Source: Drosophila persimilis (lineage: Eukaryota > Arthropoda > Insecta > Diptera > Drosophilidae). Taken from it: a stretch of DNA of 64,000 nucleotides. Within the stretch, counting starts at the first letter, position 1; every line of letters begins with the position of its first letter. Location: the NCBI RefSeq assembly GCF_003286085.1, contig NW_020825289.1:14942001-15006000 (forward strand), given 5' to 3'. The notes under the pieces were generated by a model that made no database searches, had not been told where the DNA came from, and saw only the letters and a program-made list of their open reading frames with translations. Shown piece after piece: positions 46,601-58,323 of the stretch. A program made the position numbers and the translations under genes.

Positions 46601-49600
46601 GTCTGTTGATTTGCAGTTATGCAATTGGAATGACTGGCTGAAGGCAAGCATAATCAGTTTTTAGCCAGAAGGAAAAGGCTGTCGTCGGCCAGAAGGAGAA
46701 TGTTCTTGCATCGAATGTGGTCCCGTCTCTGGCGCACACCATACGAAGCACACAATTCTGAGCTGAGGAAATTGGCACATGACCTGACCTACCGCAAGAA
46801 AATCTAAATTAGGCACGTTTTGCGCTCACTCTCCCCCTGTATCGTGCATCTGTCCCTCTCACTCTCACGCTGCTGTTTGTTTTATGTCGTTTTGTTCGAA
46901 ACATTTCTTAACTTTGTTTGTGTCTGCACGCCATCATTCTATTGTTTCGTTCTTCGTTGTGCTCACAACATTTGCATTGTAATTATTCTACTCGATTCTT
47001 TCCGTCCTTATGCCAGAAACTGTTTGCACTCGAAGGAATACCCAAGAATTTCGAGTTATTTGTGGCTATCAAGCCAACAGTAAAATTCTGTTGAATCTCC
47101 TCTTCCACAACTAAAAGTTGTAATCAGGATTAAAAATGAATTTTATTTGATTTATTTTATTTTTCAATAATTTGTTAAGAGTCTGGCTTGTGCTGTTGGG
47201 TTGTTGAACGAAACAATTATGATATCAAGGGTTACAATTCCGACGGCACACACTCAAACTCCTCACCCACTCAGTCAGCGATTGAAACACTCGCTCACTT
47301 ATTGCTTCACACACTAATACCTTCAATGCGCTGCACTCTTCAAGCGAACAACTGTTGCTTGCGATTGTTGCTCTTGCTGTTGCTGTTGTAGTTTGTTTCC
47401 ATTTGTCGCTGTTGCCAGGCGCATTATAGCGGTTATTTCGGTTATGCGAGTGTATCGGAAATCACTCGAACTCTGCTTGAGGTTCGAGTGGAGTGATTGA
47501 GATGTGTGTGGATCTCCATTTGTCAGAACAGGGGCGCTCCGCAAAGGGTCAGGGTGGGGGTCAGTCTCTGTCTGGAATTTGAGGTCCGAGTCTGAGTTTT
47601 CTGGGAGTTTTCGCTTCATTGAATAATGATATCTGCAAACATACATACATATGTACATATGTACATACGTGTGTATATATCGCACCCACGTCTCCCCCGT
47701 CACATTCCATTCAATTCCCTTAACGAAATGTAATTGTCATTGAGTATACGACCTGGCGACCAGAGTCGTATGATTTATTCAAAACGGGCCGTTTTCAGCC
47801 GTCGTTTGTCGTCGCTTGACGTCGCTTGTGCAATGTATTAGTTAAGCAAATAGCAACAATTGCCAATGGCTGCTACAGAAAAACAACAACAACAACAGCA
47901 ATTACAGTCGTCACTTCTATGGCCGCAAAGCGAGGGGTGACTGAACTTCCAACAAAAAAAAACTGTAACTGCAACTGCAAGTGCAGCTGTAACTATTAAA
48001 TTATATAAAGGGTATCTGTCGGAAGGGTGCATCGTTTTGGGATATATGTACATATAATCTAAGAAATGCCACATCCATTAATAAGGGGGGGTCTCTTATG
48101 CGGTCTCCTTTGACTTTTCAATGGATTAAGTTCGGCAAGCCGTTCCGGCCAAGGAAACTTTTAATTGTACAACATTCCAACTGCACACTGTTTTCGTTTA
48201 TGGCTCTGACACTGTTCTTTGCTGTCTGGAATCCTTGCAGCATGTCCAAGGAGCGAGCGAAACCCAAAACGTGATTCACTTAGCGCCAGATGAAAGCAGA
48301 TGCCACTGAAAGTGTTTTGTGTGTGTTGGGGGTAACCTAATTGTGGACTAATAAAGATTGATTGGCCTGGCTTAAACTCTCTCCTCTCTCTCTCCCGCTT
48401 TGAAGACCAAACTCTAATCTAATGATTTCTGGTTTATGGTCCCAAGTGATAAGGCGATCAGATGCAGGGGAGGCGGGTCATGGGCCTAGCAACAGGCTGG
48501 TCTAGGAATATACTGTAGTATTGTGTAATATTCTAGAATAAATGTTGCACATTTTAACGCTGAATCATTTTATATACTTTGTTTTGTGTATTGCGTTGGC
48601 TGGCATTTGGCATTTGTGGTTGAATGCTTTTATTTGCTTATCAGAAAGCGTAATGAAACGTCGCGACGTCAACAGACATTCGACATATGTATACGAGCTT
48701 TCACATTAAATAATAGACCTTTTATTGATTACATACATTTTGCTCCTCCTTAAATATTTGCTTGAGATCAAACCACAGATGCACAGAGTTGTCCCCCCTT
48801 TTCTTTTGGCTGTAGATACAAAAGTATCTCTCTTTTGCACTCGTACAGTAAAGATGCAAATGAATCTGGAAAGCTGACAATTTGATTACGGCTTACGGCT
48901 TACGGCTTACGGAAAAGTATTAAATATTTTAGTTATTTAATGGCAAATAGTTGATATAATTAGTACTGGGCCTCAAAAGAATCTTTGTGGCAGCTGTAGC
49001 TGTATGCCATTTAAATTGTTTTGTTTTGGTTGTGGCAGGGCAGATGTGGCACGTACGAGTACGAGGCGAGGCGAGGCGAGACGAGGCAATTGAAATGCCA
49101 AAACTATTTGCTGCACACCAACCTATACTGTATCTAATATACAGACTATCTGTGCATCTGTATCCACATATCTACGTATCTGGCAATCATCTGCTGGTGC
49201 TGCTGCTGCAGCGTCGCTGTGGCAGGGGCATTTCAATTGCTGCCACTCTGATATTCAACGCACAAATGCCTCGAATGGCTTTGATATTTTTAAATTCAAA
49301 TAAAACTAAATGCAATGCCACAGTACACTGAACTGTTGGCCAAAAAGGGGTGCAGATGGACAGGTGGACAGGTGGAGATACCACATTCAGTAGATAGGAG
49401 TATTTTTGTTTAATTACTCGCCGATAATTCAATCATCATTTTTGTGCGGGTCGTTGAACTAGCCGCATCTCAAAAGCTCAGAATCGCATAAATCACAAGT
49501 TGGCTGAGAAAATTAAAGCGGGGGGAAAACGATCTACGAGTAGCAGTAGGAAAACAAATCGCAAAAACAAAATGCGCGTGTCAATCCGTCCCACCCCCCC

Positions 49601-50456
49601 GTTCACTCTTCCTATATACACATATGTATATATATAGCCGTATACTTAAACAATCAGCGTGGGGAGGAGGCTAATGATTCGTCATCGACTTGGGGCCCCC
49701 AACAAACAATGAAACAATGATGAAATTGGCAGCAATGTGACACACAAAAGAATGAAATACGAATACGAGTACGTGTACAAAAAAGTTCAAATCTTTTAAT
49801 TGTCATAAAGAAGGACACAATGTACAGTATTACAGCACCAGGGAATGAATTGTTGTAGTAAACAGTTATGGGAGAGCCTCTTTGCGGGGTATAAATGTCC
49901 TTTACACACGAAGAAAACCGTGCAGAATCCACAAAACTGAATTTTCAAAGACTCTGAGAGGATGAAGCTCCCAATATTTCTGATTGCAGATGGTTCTTTT
50001 GTAGGTAATTACCATTAAATGTACGTCAATTTATTGTATGTGGATGTAGGGATGCCCACGAGGGAGTAGGGATGCAGCGTATTACGTATACGCCGAGTGG
50101 TGGTGGTGGTGTTGGTGGGAGGGGGTTGGGCTGTGCTCCCAATACTTTGACAGTTTTATCGCTGGCCATTTGGGCCATTAGACAGCTTGACACCGGGCAC
50201 ACTTGCACCTACCTCTGCCTCCACTCTGCCCCCTTTCCGCTTGCCCCTTTTTGTGAGTTGGTGGGGTGGTGGGGTAGCCAGCAGCAGCTGCACCTGTCGC
50301 TGCTTCCGCGTTGAGAGCTTTCTTGGCAACAGTTGTTGCTTTGTTGCACTTCGCATTAAAAGCAAAACAAAAACAGCAACAAAAACAGAAAGAGAAACAG
50401 AAACAACGCAATCGAGTGGCTGGCGGTAGGGTAAAGAAATCTATTTTTGGGATATC
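40609..50456. other. Gene-poor region of 9.8 kb
   Basis: No gene supported. 40680-40800, just upstream of l(2)not, is CG-richer and promoter-like. 41.0-43.6 kb is AT-rich, with a 100-codon minus-strand frame at 42380-42682 that I cannot place. CATA/TATG palindromes recur near 43121-43153, 44010, 45400 and 47646. A possible decayed fragment like the left end of DINE-1 lies at about 46233-46300. 45770-45980 has promoter-like CTCTC/GAGAG density and ends in a strong GTAAGT donor, so it could be a distal non-coding first exon. A TTACGGC repeat is at about 48885-48912 and a CGAGG repeat at about 49058-49085. The rest shows only short low-complexity frames. Confidence 0.45.
46233..46300 (+). mobile_element. 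Possible decayed DINE-1-like 5' fragment
   Basis: GATACCCTATTATAGAGTAG followed by a segment ending CCAGATGTTTGCAACG parallels the order of the left end of the element at 13.7 kb (GATACTC hairpin, GGGTATA, then GTGTGTAACG). The match is short and weak and may be chance. Confidence 0.25.
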
Positions 50457-51449
50457 TCACAGATTGTTGTGGATGCAGTAGATGAGGCGGGAGATCAGAT
50501 CGGTGCAGGCCTGCAGGCGTTGCATGGGCATCTCCATCTCCTGCGTCTCCTGCGCCTCCGCCACCTCATGCTGCTCGTCGTCCTTGCTGGCGGCCAGCGT
50601 AATGATGCCCAGAGAGAAGATCTTCAGGCCGCAGTGGTGGGACACAATCACCTCGTGGACGAGGGACATGCCCACAGCATCGACGCCCATCACACGCAGC
50701 ATCTCCCCCTCGGCGTTCGTCTTGCAGGTGGGGCCGCACAGGCAACCGAAGACACCCACTTGGAGGCAGTCGTCGAAGCCCAGCTCTCTGCCGATCTGCA
50801 GGCTCTTTTCGAGCAGGTGTCTGTCGTAGGCGCGGGTCATTGCCAGCTTGCGAACGCCGAAGCGCGGATCGTGGGCGCCCGTCAGCGGCGTCCTGTCGAA
50901 CATGCCCAGCATGTTGATGTGGTCCTTGATGAGCATAATGTCGCCCACGGCGTACTGGGGATTCACTGCCGCCGCGGCGCACGTCAGCAGGATGTGCTGG
51001 ACGCCGCACAGCTTCATGACGCGCACGGGCAGGACGCTGCTGGCCAGCTGGTAGCCCTCGTAGGTGTGGAAGCGGTCCTGCATGGCCATCACGGTGGCCC
51101 CCATCACGGTGCCCACGACCAGGTGGTTGCGGGCGCCCTCCAGCGTGGAGCACACCGGGAACTGCGGTATGTCCTCGAACGGTATGAGCACGGGCTCCTC
51201 GATAATGTCGACCAGCTGGCGCAGGAAGTGGCCGCATATCAGCCCGATCCTGGGCCGCATTTGGCAGACCTTCATGATGTGCTCGGCCATCGCCTCGATC
51301 TCCCCGTAGGCGTACAGCTCGCTCTCCGGCGTGCAGATGACGGGCTTGGGCCTTCTCAGGGCCTCTTCCTCCTCCATTCGCTGCTGCCTGATCGCCTGCA
51401 GCCTCCGGGCAATGGGCGACTTGCCCGAGCAGCAAGTGGGGCTGCACAT
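50457..51449 (-). CDS. Purine nucleoside phosphorylase-family protein, active site largely lost
   Basis: Single-exon minus-strand CDS of 330 residues, probably CG18128 by locus. Trimeric PNPs split inosine and guanosine with phosphate. The fold is recognisable throughout: FHTYEGYQL, VRVMKLCGVQHILLT, NPQYAVGDIMLIKDHINM, DAVGMSLVHEVIVSHHCGL. Compared with human PNP, the phosphate loop GSGLG is GHFLR (Ser33 gone), PGHAG is EGARN (His64 gone), GPSFET is GPTCKT (base-binding Glu201 is Lys) and LITNK is IITLA (base-binding Asn243 is Leu). Arg84, His86, Tyr88, Ala116, Ser220 and a His at the 257 position remain. The N-terminus is Cys-rich (MCSPTCCSGK) with a charged helix. A catalytically dead or re-purposed PNP is likely. 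The open frame on the opposite strand (341 codons) is a composition artefact. Confidence 0.88.
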   Translation of the reverse strand: MCSPTCCSGKSPIARRLQAIRQQRMEEEEALRRPKPVICTPESELYAYGEIEAMAEHIMKVCQMRPRIGLICGHFLRQLVDIIEEPVLIPFEDIPQFPVCSTLEGARNHLVVGTVMGATVMAMQDRFHTYEGYQLASSVLPVRVMKLCGVQHILLTCAAAAVNPQYAVGDIMLIKDHINMLGMFDRTPLTGAHDPRFGVRKLAMTRAYDRHLLEKSLQIGRELGFDDCLQVGVFGCLCGPTCKTNAEGEMLRVMGVDAVGMSLVHEVIVSHHCGLKIFSLGIITLAASKDDEQHEVAEAQETQEMEMPMQRLQACTDLISRLIYCIHNNL

Positions 51450-54107
51450 GGCGCCAGGACAGAGAGCGGCACTCTGCTACTAAATCAACTTTAATTTATC
51501 ACAAATAAAAACACTTGATTAGTGGGACATGGGTATACCTATGGACTATCCCTTGAATGGATTTGACAAGCCGAGCGTCAAAGGAATTCATTCTTTTGTG
51601 ACCCGATGTCCGCACAGCAAGACGCCATCCACCGACTGGTGTGCGGTGCAGGCACGGTTTTTGTTGAATTTTTCGATTGTTCCAAACATCCTTTGCCTGC
51701 CACAAAAGCCCCCCGTCAATCCGCAAAACAAAAGGCAGACAACAACCGTCGGGGGCTGTTAATTTAATCTGGAAATGTAAAAATATACGCGTGGGAGTCA
51801 ACAGAACATTCGTGATGAAAACTATATTGATTTCTGCCGTACGAAACTCCAGTTGAACTCCAGTTCGAGGCAAACGAGAAGCGAGAAAGCGGCTTACAAT
51901 ATTAACAGTGCGTATACGTGACGGCAATGCTCATACGCAATGGCGTTCGCCACAGCAGCAGCAACAGAAACAGAAACAGCAACAGCTACTGACTGCACTG
52001 TACCCCTCAGCACTGCAACACATTTGATTTTTTTGGCTTTTAGCAGCCGATAAAAGCGAAGGAGTAATGCAAGGCTACCCTGTAAAGTTGGTAAGCCGAT
52101 CTCGATTTGGCTTGACTTTGGGCGAATTACTGAAGCATTCAGTCACAACACTCACAGAATATTCAGTATACGGTATTCGCTATTCGGTATTCGGTATCCG
52201 GTATGCCTGTGGCGTTGTCTTTAACAATAATAAAATAAAAACAATTGTTAATAGGGAACTTTGTAACATTGTTTATGTCATTTGAGCGCTCACACAGATG
52301 CTTGAGTTACAAAAATCGTTGTTGCCGCACCCCCGCACCCCCGCACCCCCGCACCCCCACACTCCCGCTGCTCCGCCCCCACAAACAACAATGTCACGCG
52401 TGACGTTTGACGGCAATGTGGATGCCGCCAAGGCAATGGCAACCGATAGCAAAGTTTATCCAGTGAGAAATATCATCTGTTTCACCCAACTACGTCGCGC
52501 CCGCTGCCCGTCTGCCTGTCTGCCTGCTCCTCGCAGTTGCAGCTACAAATTTTGGCCTGTATTTGATTTGTGTCTGCCGCTGTCTGCTTATTTGTTTGCT
52601 ACTTTGCGTCTGCATGCCAAAAATACTATGCTATGTTAACATTTGGGATTAATTTCTGGTTCATATTTGTTTTTGTTTGTTTGTGTTTTTTGCGACTGTT
52701 TGTTACCTTGCCCCAGGAAGAGGCAATCGAGGCATGGGCAAAAACACGTTCCCCAAATATTCCCATTCAGACTTGCCGTGCACTTTTGCGGTCTTGTAGG
52801 TGCCTATACGATATAGGATATCGGGTATAGGGTAGAGGGTAGAGGGAGGAACTGCTCAGATTCGATTTCGAAAATGTTTCGTTTTTCTAGGAAAAACCCA
52901 TGGCTATTTGATATGTTTTCCCCCAAAAGTTAGCAACCAAAATTCGACTGAAATTCGACTCGATTCGAAGGAAAGTGTATCTATATCTTCGCTCACCGAT
53001 GAAATAATCTTTGAATTTGTGTGTGTTTTGGGGCTTGTTTTTGGATGTTTGTTTTTGAAAGCAAAAAACCAAAACGAAATGTTAAATATATTGACTGGCA
53101 TTTGAATGCTAATTGAAGTTGGATACCTCCTATACGATCTTATATGTATGTATGTATCTCCATGCTGTTGCTGTGGGAAGTTTTTTGTTGGATAAGCGGG
53201 CATTTCCGGGGGAAAAAGGAAAAAGTCAATTTTCCAAATTAATTGAAAGTTAACCACCAATTGACACATAATTTTATGAACTTTGATCCGAAAAATCTCG
53301 AAATCTTCCTCTATTTTAGTTGCTGATTAAAGCCTCGCCAAGGACTCCCAGCGCGAATAAAGGATAAGTGGATGAGTGGGAAAGTGGGAAAACGATTCCT
53401 CTTCAAAAGTCGACAAATGAAAACCAACAAAAACAACAGTAAGAGCCATCGCTTATGCAACAACCTGTTGAGCCCAGAAGCCGCAAGTGTCGACCGGAGT
53501 AGCAATCAAGGCAGGAACAGGGGCAATCAGAGCATCTTGCGGATACAAAGCAGCTACACTTACAAGTGTCTCAACCACAATCCGCGACTAGAGGTACTGA
53601 CCTGACTCCCAGCACCCAGCAGCCAGCTCTCAGCAACTCCGGGACTCGTGACCCGCTAAGAGAGCCGCATACTGACGAAAGACTTGAAGTTGAAGTTGCA
53701 GTTGCAGTTGGCGGTGGCTGTGGCATCAGAGACAGAGAGAGAGAGAGACCCTGAAACTGAATCTGAAAACCAAAACAAAAACGTAAAAGCCAAAATCTGG
53801 TTTGACTCGATTCGACGATACGCCACGAGCAATCCGCAGACGAGCCTCCTTCCAGTGTTTCGGTTGCTGTGCTCCACTTTCAGTGGCTCTGGCTCTGGCT
53901 CCATCTTTGGCTGTGTCTCTGACTCTGTTTACTGGCACTGGCCACTGGCCACTGGCCACTGGATCTGCCCCGATAAAGGCAATAAACAAAAGACGAGAGA
54001 GCTGTAGCTGTGGCTGAACCGCAAACTGGTTCTGGTATCTGTTTTATTGTGTGATCTGCAGGCTGCAGCTTGAAGTTGTAGTTGCAGTTGTAGTTGTAGT
54101 TGGACTC
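51450..54107. other. Intergenic region upstream of Sesn
   Basis: Holds the 5' flank of the PNP-family gene, a CACCCCCG repeat at about 52328-52365, an ATTCGGT-type repeat at about 52158-52205 and a TTGCAG/TTGAAG repeat near 53688-53715. A 24-codon open segment 52391-52462 (ATG in CAACAATG context, ending in CCA before a GTGAGA donor, phase 0) could be an alternative Sesn first exon. The TGTTTAC at 53926-53932 matches a FOXO core 180 bp upstream of the Sesn start. Confidence 0.4.
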
Positions 54108-57100
54108 ATGTCTTACGCTGTTGATTATTTCGCGGATATGGGACAGATCTCACAAGATGTAAGTACACAAAACCCCACTTTCATATACCCACATACTCGC
54201 ATGTACACGTACATAGCTGTACGGCTAGTCATAATAATAATATTTTTGCCTGTCAGATACACTCAACCTCAACCAATTTTCACTTGATTTAAAGTTACTT
54301 GTTTGCCGATTCAGTGGGGAAGTTCAGTTGTTTTGGGGCCAGACCCTGGCTGCTTTTATTGGTGCATCGACTGATGTATGGTTGCATAGTTTCTAATTAA
54401 TTGAGGACATGGGGAACCGACCAGACGACCAGACGGCCATCAATGGTATTGATTTCCATCAAGGCAGCACAAAAATCCTAACGAATATTTGGGGAATTCC
54501 ATAATTGGTTTGTTTCGACTGCAGGCAGTCCCAACGATGCCAAAGTTGAACGATATTCGGCATCCTCGTGGGTGCTTCCTTGCATTGTTGGCAGGCCAAC
54601 AAAATCCGGTAACACAAAAGGCCAAAATCACCACAATTTTCCATGCAACTCAATCAGATATTTATGCCCCAGAATGGGGCAGCAGCAGAGCAGAAAATCA
54701 TTAGCACTACACTAAACATAGAGTAGAGTAGAGTATTTTCCAGGATATCGTAGTACAGGACACAGAATTACGGATAATTGTTGAAGCAAACGGCCAGCCA
54801 CAGCACAGATGTCATGCAACAAAATAGGCGACGTTGCAAATGAATATTAAATCAAATTAAAGCGTAATCTATTAAAATAAATTATGCAAAGGTCCCTGGC
54901 ACTGTGGAGCCACAACACCCCACACCACCCCACACCACACATGTGCAAACAACATATAATTGGGTGCAGTCCGGTGTCCGAAGAAGCATGTTTATTTGTT
55001 TCAACCGCCGAACAGAAATTAAGCAAAATTCAGGAGGTGGAAGGAAACATTTGGAAAAAGCGAATAGAAGCAGCGAACGCGTCTACATTTTTTTTGCCAT
55101 TTCCCAGAGTTTCCAGTTGTTTCCCCGAGTTGCACAGAGTCGTAGTCCCAGTGCTGGTGGGATTGTGGGATTGTGTTTATTTAATTAGCAGAATGGCAAC
55201 TACGAAAATAATATCAAAACTATTACCGTAAAGTCGGGTGCCCCAGGTGCTATGTGGCTGGGTGTCGCTGGGGCTCTACCCCGATAAGTAACAGCACCAA
55301 CACCACCACCCCCACCCCTTTTGTTGGTTTCCTTCACATTTTGATAAGCAGTCCCTCGTGGAATAGTTTTTGGCACTTCTTTTTCAGGCCAAAGATAACG
55401 CAGAAACCTCAGCGATTTTGCATGTTTTTTTTTCATAATAAAATAAGTATAATAAAAATGCTGCAAGTATCTGGGTCACCTAATCAGGCAAAATGTAGGC
55501 AAATTGCGACTTGAATTTAATTGAAATCGAGAGCAGCAGAAACAGAAACAGAAACAAAGGCAAAGCATCGGAGCCAACAGATGGGTGGGGGGGCGGTTTG
55601 GTTTAATCAACGCTTTTGCGGTTTGTCGGGGGACTAACTATAGTAAATATATGCAAATATGAACACTAATTATGTATTGGGGAATGCAATTAATTTCGGC
55701 ATTTGGCTGGGGAATATCTGTGGTTTTTTTTGGGCAGCATTTAGGCCCTCTGGAGTCGCATTCATGGGGCATTCTTCAATTGTTGAGCTTCGATCTGCTG
55801 CAAGAAGATGGGAATGCGGCTGCACAATTTGCAATCGAAGCAGAGGAAATCATAATAAATAATAATTGCAATTACCAGCAGGGCGTATCTGTCGAGGGGG
55901 GAGAGGCGGGAGGGCATCGGCCATCGGCAACAGACGGGCAGGCCTCGGAGGAAAATGCAAAGAATTTTATTTACGCAATAAATATAAATTGTATAAAAAT
56001 ACATTATCCGCAGGGCGGCGGCGGGGGGCCGCAGGGTGGGGTTGGTGGCTGGTGTTGACTCCTGGGGACAGCGTCAGTCCGTCAGTCCGTCAGTCAGTCA
56101 GTCAGTCAGGCAGTCATTGCGGCCTGAGAGCAGTATCAAAATAAACAGATGTACGCCCGCCCGACGCTGGCAAGAGTCCAAAAAGGCTTTCGCCTTTCGA
56201 GTGAGTGACGGCGGAAAAGGCACCAACTGATTGAGTGAGTGAATTACAGAGTTAATGAGTGATTGCAGGAGTGAATGAGTGAAGGAGTAACGGAGTAACG
56301 GAGTGACGGAGTGACGGCTTTCGCCATTGATTGATTGACGCATCCACTAACTGAATTGCAGTGCGAATGCATAATTGAAGATGCGATTGAATGAGTGAAT
56401 AAGTCAGTTTGATACGCAGTTCCTTCCCTCCAGCGAAAAGCTAAAATTTACTCGTATATGTATGAACTCGTATAATATATAATATTTTCATCGTATCTTT
56501 TGTTCTGAATGGATGTGGTATCGTTATTATATGAGATGGGTTTTCCTTTATACTTTGCCCCTCAGAGCCCGTGAATGTCAACAAAATACTTGCTGCATTC
56601 CCATTAATGCAAGTTACTCGAAACGAAACGAGTATAAAGATACAGATACAGATGCAGATACATGGTATACACATGTACATGGGTAGTTCTAGATAGTTCG
56701 TTGACCTTGCGTTGGCTAAATATAGAATTTGTCGGATCACTTGCCATTTGTCCAGCGATTTGCATTGTCCGACATACAGACAGAGAATGAGAGAGTTATC
56801 AGTGGGCGGTTATCAGTGGAAGATGACAGTATTTTTTACATACATATATGTGAAGGGATGTACAACGTAAGTGCTAGAGAGAAACTTGCCGACATTTGAT
56901 ATGCCTCGTAAATACAATGTCCTACAGAGGCTGGTGATGGGGATGGAGATGGAGATGGAGACGGGTGTTCTCTTCTGTTCACCTAATAATTTGTGCGGCA
57001 CTTTATCAGCAGACAAAGTGTCGCTCTGAGTGCCAGACAGCTTGGGTAGAGTTTGGGTAGACGAAGGCACCCCCCTCCCGCCCAATCACTCACACAGATG

Positions 57101-58288
57101 GATATTGAGGTGGGTCAATGTGTTGAGTGTCGGAAGGTGGGGTGATGTGATGTGAAAAACATCTCAAACGTTGGCGAACAGAACCAATATATGTATCTCG
57201 TTGTTCAGAGGTTCAGATTAATTAATTAAGGCCAAAGGTGATTCTTTTGCTTTCGAAATAATCCCCATTAATCTGTGAAGACAAAGAAGAGCCTTCGCCA
57301 GGGAAAAGAATGATGTAAATTTAAGCTAAAAGCCATGGAAATAAAAGAGGAATTTAATCAATTTCAATCCTATAGAAGATGCTATTTACCTTCTTTGAGT
57401 CTCGCTGCCTCCCTGATTATCCAATACCTGACATTTTCCCCTCACCACCCCCCATTTCATGCAGAAGATAATGGACTGGCGGGAGCCCCAGCCACGGCCC
57501 CAGCTCTGGGGAGATGGGTTGTCTGTTTGTCTGTTTGTCTGTCGCCGTCTGGCCATAAAATGTCAATCAATAAGTAAAAACAGAGTGCAAAATATGATTT
57601 AGCTGCATATCTAAGCAGCAATAAAAGCATTGTTCGGGATTTTTATTGCAAAACATAATATGAGAAAAAATGTGCCAATAATTCAGTAATTTAATTAACA
57701 GCAACGATTGTTTGTGTCAACAATCGGTGCATACACACTTTGTTGTTTGCTATTCACAGAGTAAATACGAGTAGATCTAATTAAATATTCGCCAATGCAA
57801 TGCAGGGGGAAAACTGTAATCGAACTCGTACATACATACATATGTACATATGTACATATGTATGTGGTATGTGGTATATAGTAGTGATAGTGGTTGTGGC
57901 CTGTAGGAAAAATAGTTTATCACGTCTAGACATGTCTTTATTATTATCTACGCACACACAGGCACACAACACAAACAAAACGCTTGCACAATTTCTGTTT
58001 TTTTTCATACGCGAGTTAAGCTTTATTTTTTTATTTTGTTTATGTTGTTTTTGTTTCCCGAGCTCGAGTACTCGAGCTGTAGTATTGGAAAGCGTTTTAT
58101 TCGGCTATAAGGCATACAGATCACTGTAGATCTATGAGATCCAAAAATTGAGATGCCTCTTGGCGGATATTCTACACATTTAAATCCCCCTTTTGATCCT
58201 GGGAATACCATAAATTTGGTTTACTCTCAATTCTTAGGGTATTCTCCGCCTCGTTGTGGCACGGCTTTTGGTTTTTGGTTTTGCTTTC

Positions 58289-58323
<35 letters not shown>

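Noticed and set aside
47475-47500. GGTTCGAGT sequence resembling a tRNA B box
   Set aside because: No A box or cloverleaf at the right distance and no terminator; no tRNA gene found anywhere in the window.
50566-51447. 293-codon minus-strand frame overlapping the PNP-family gene in another phase
   Set aside because: Same composition artefact; the overlapping frame has clear homology and this one has none.
50469-51494. 341-codon plus-strand open frame opposite the PNP-family gene
   Set aside because: It mirrors the GC-rich codon use of the true gene, is rich in His/Leu/Ala without any fold, and has no splice or start context.
55672-56058. 128-codon plus-strand frame in Sesn intron 1
   Set aside because: AT-rich first half and Gly-run second half, no conserved motif, no acceptor or donor support.
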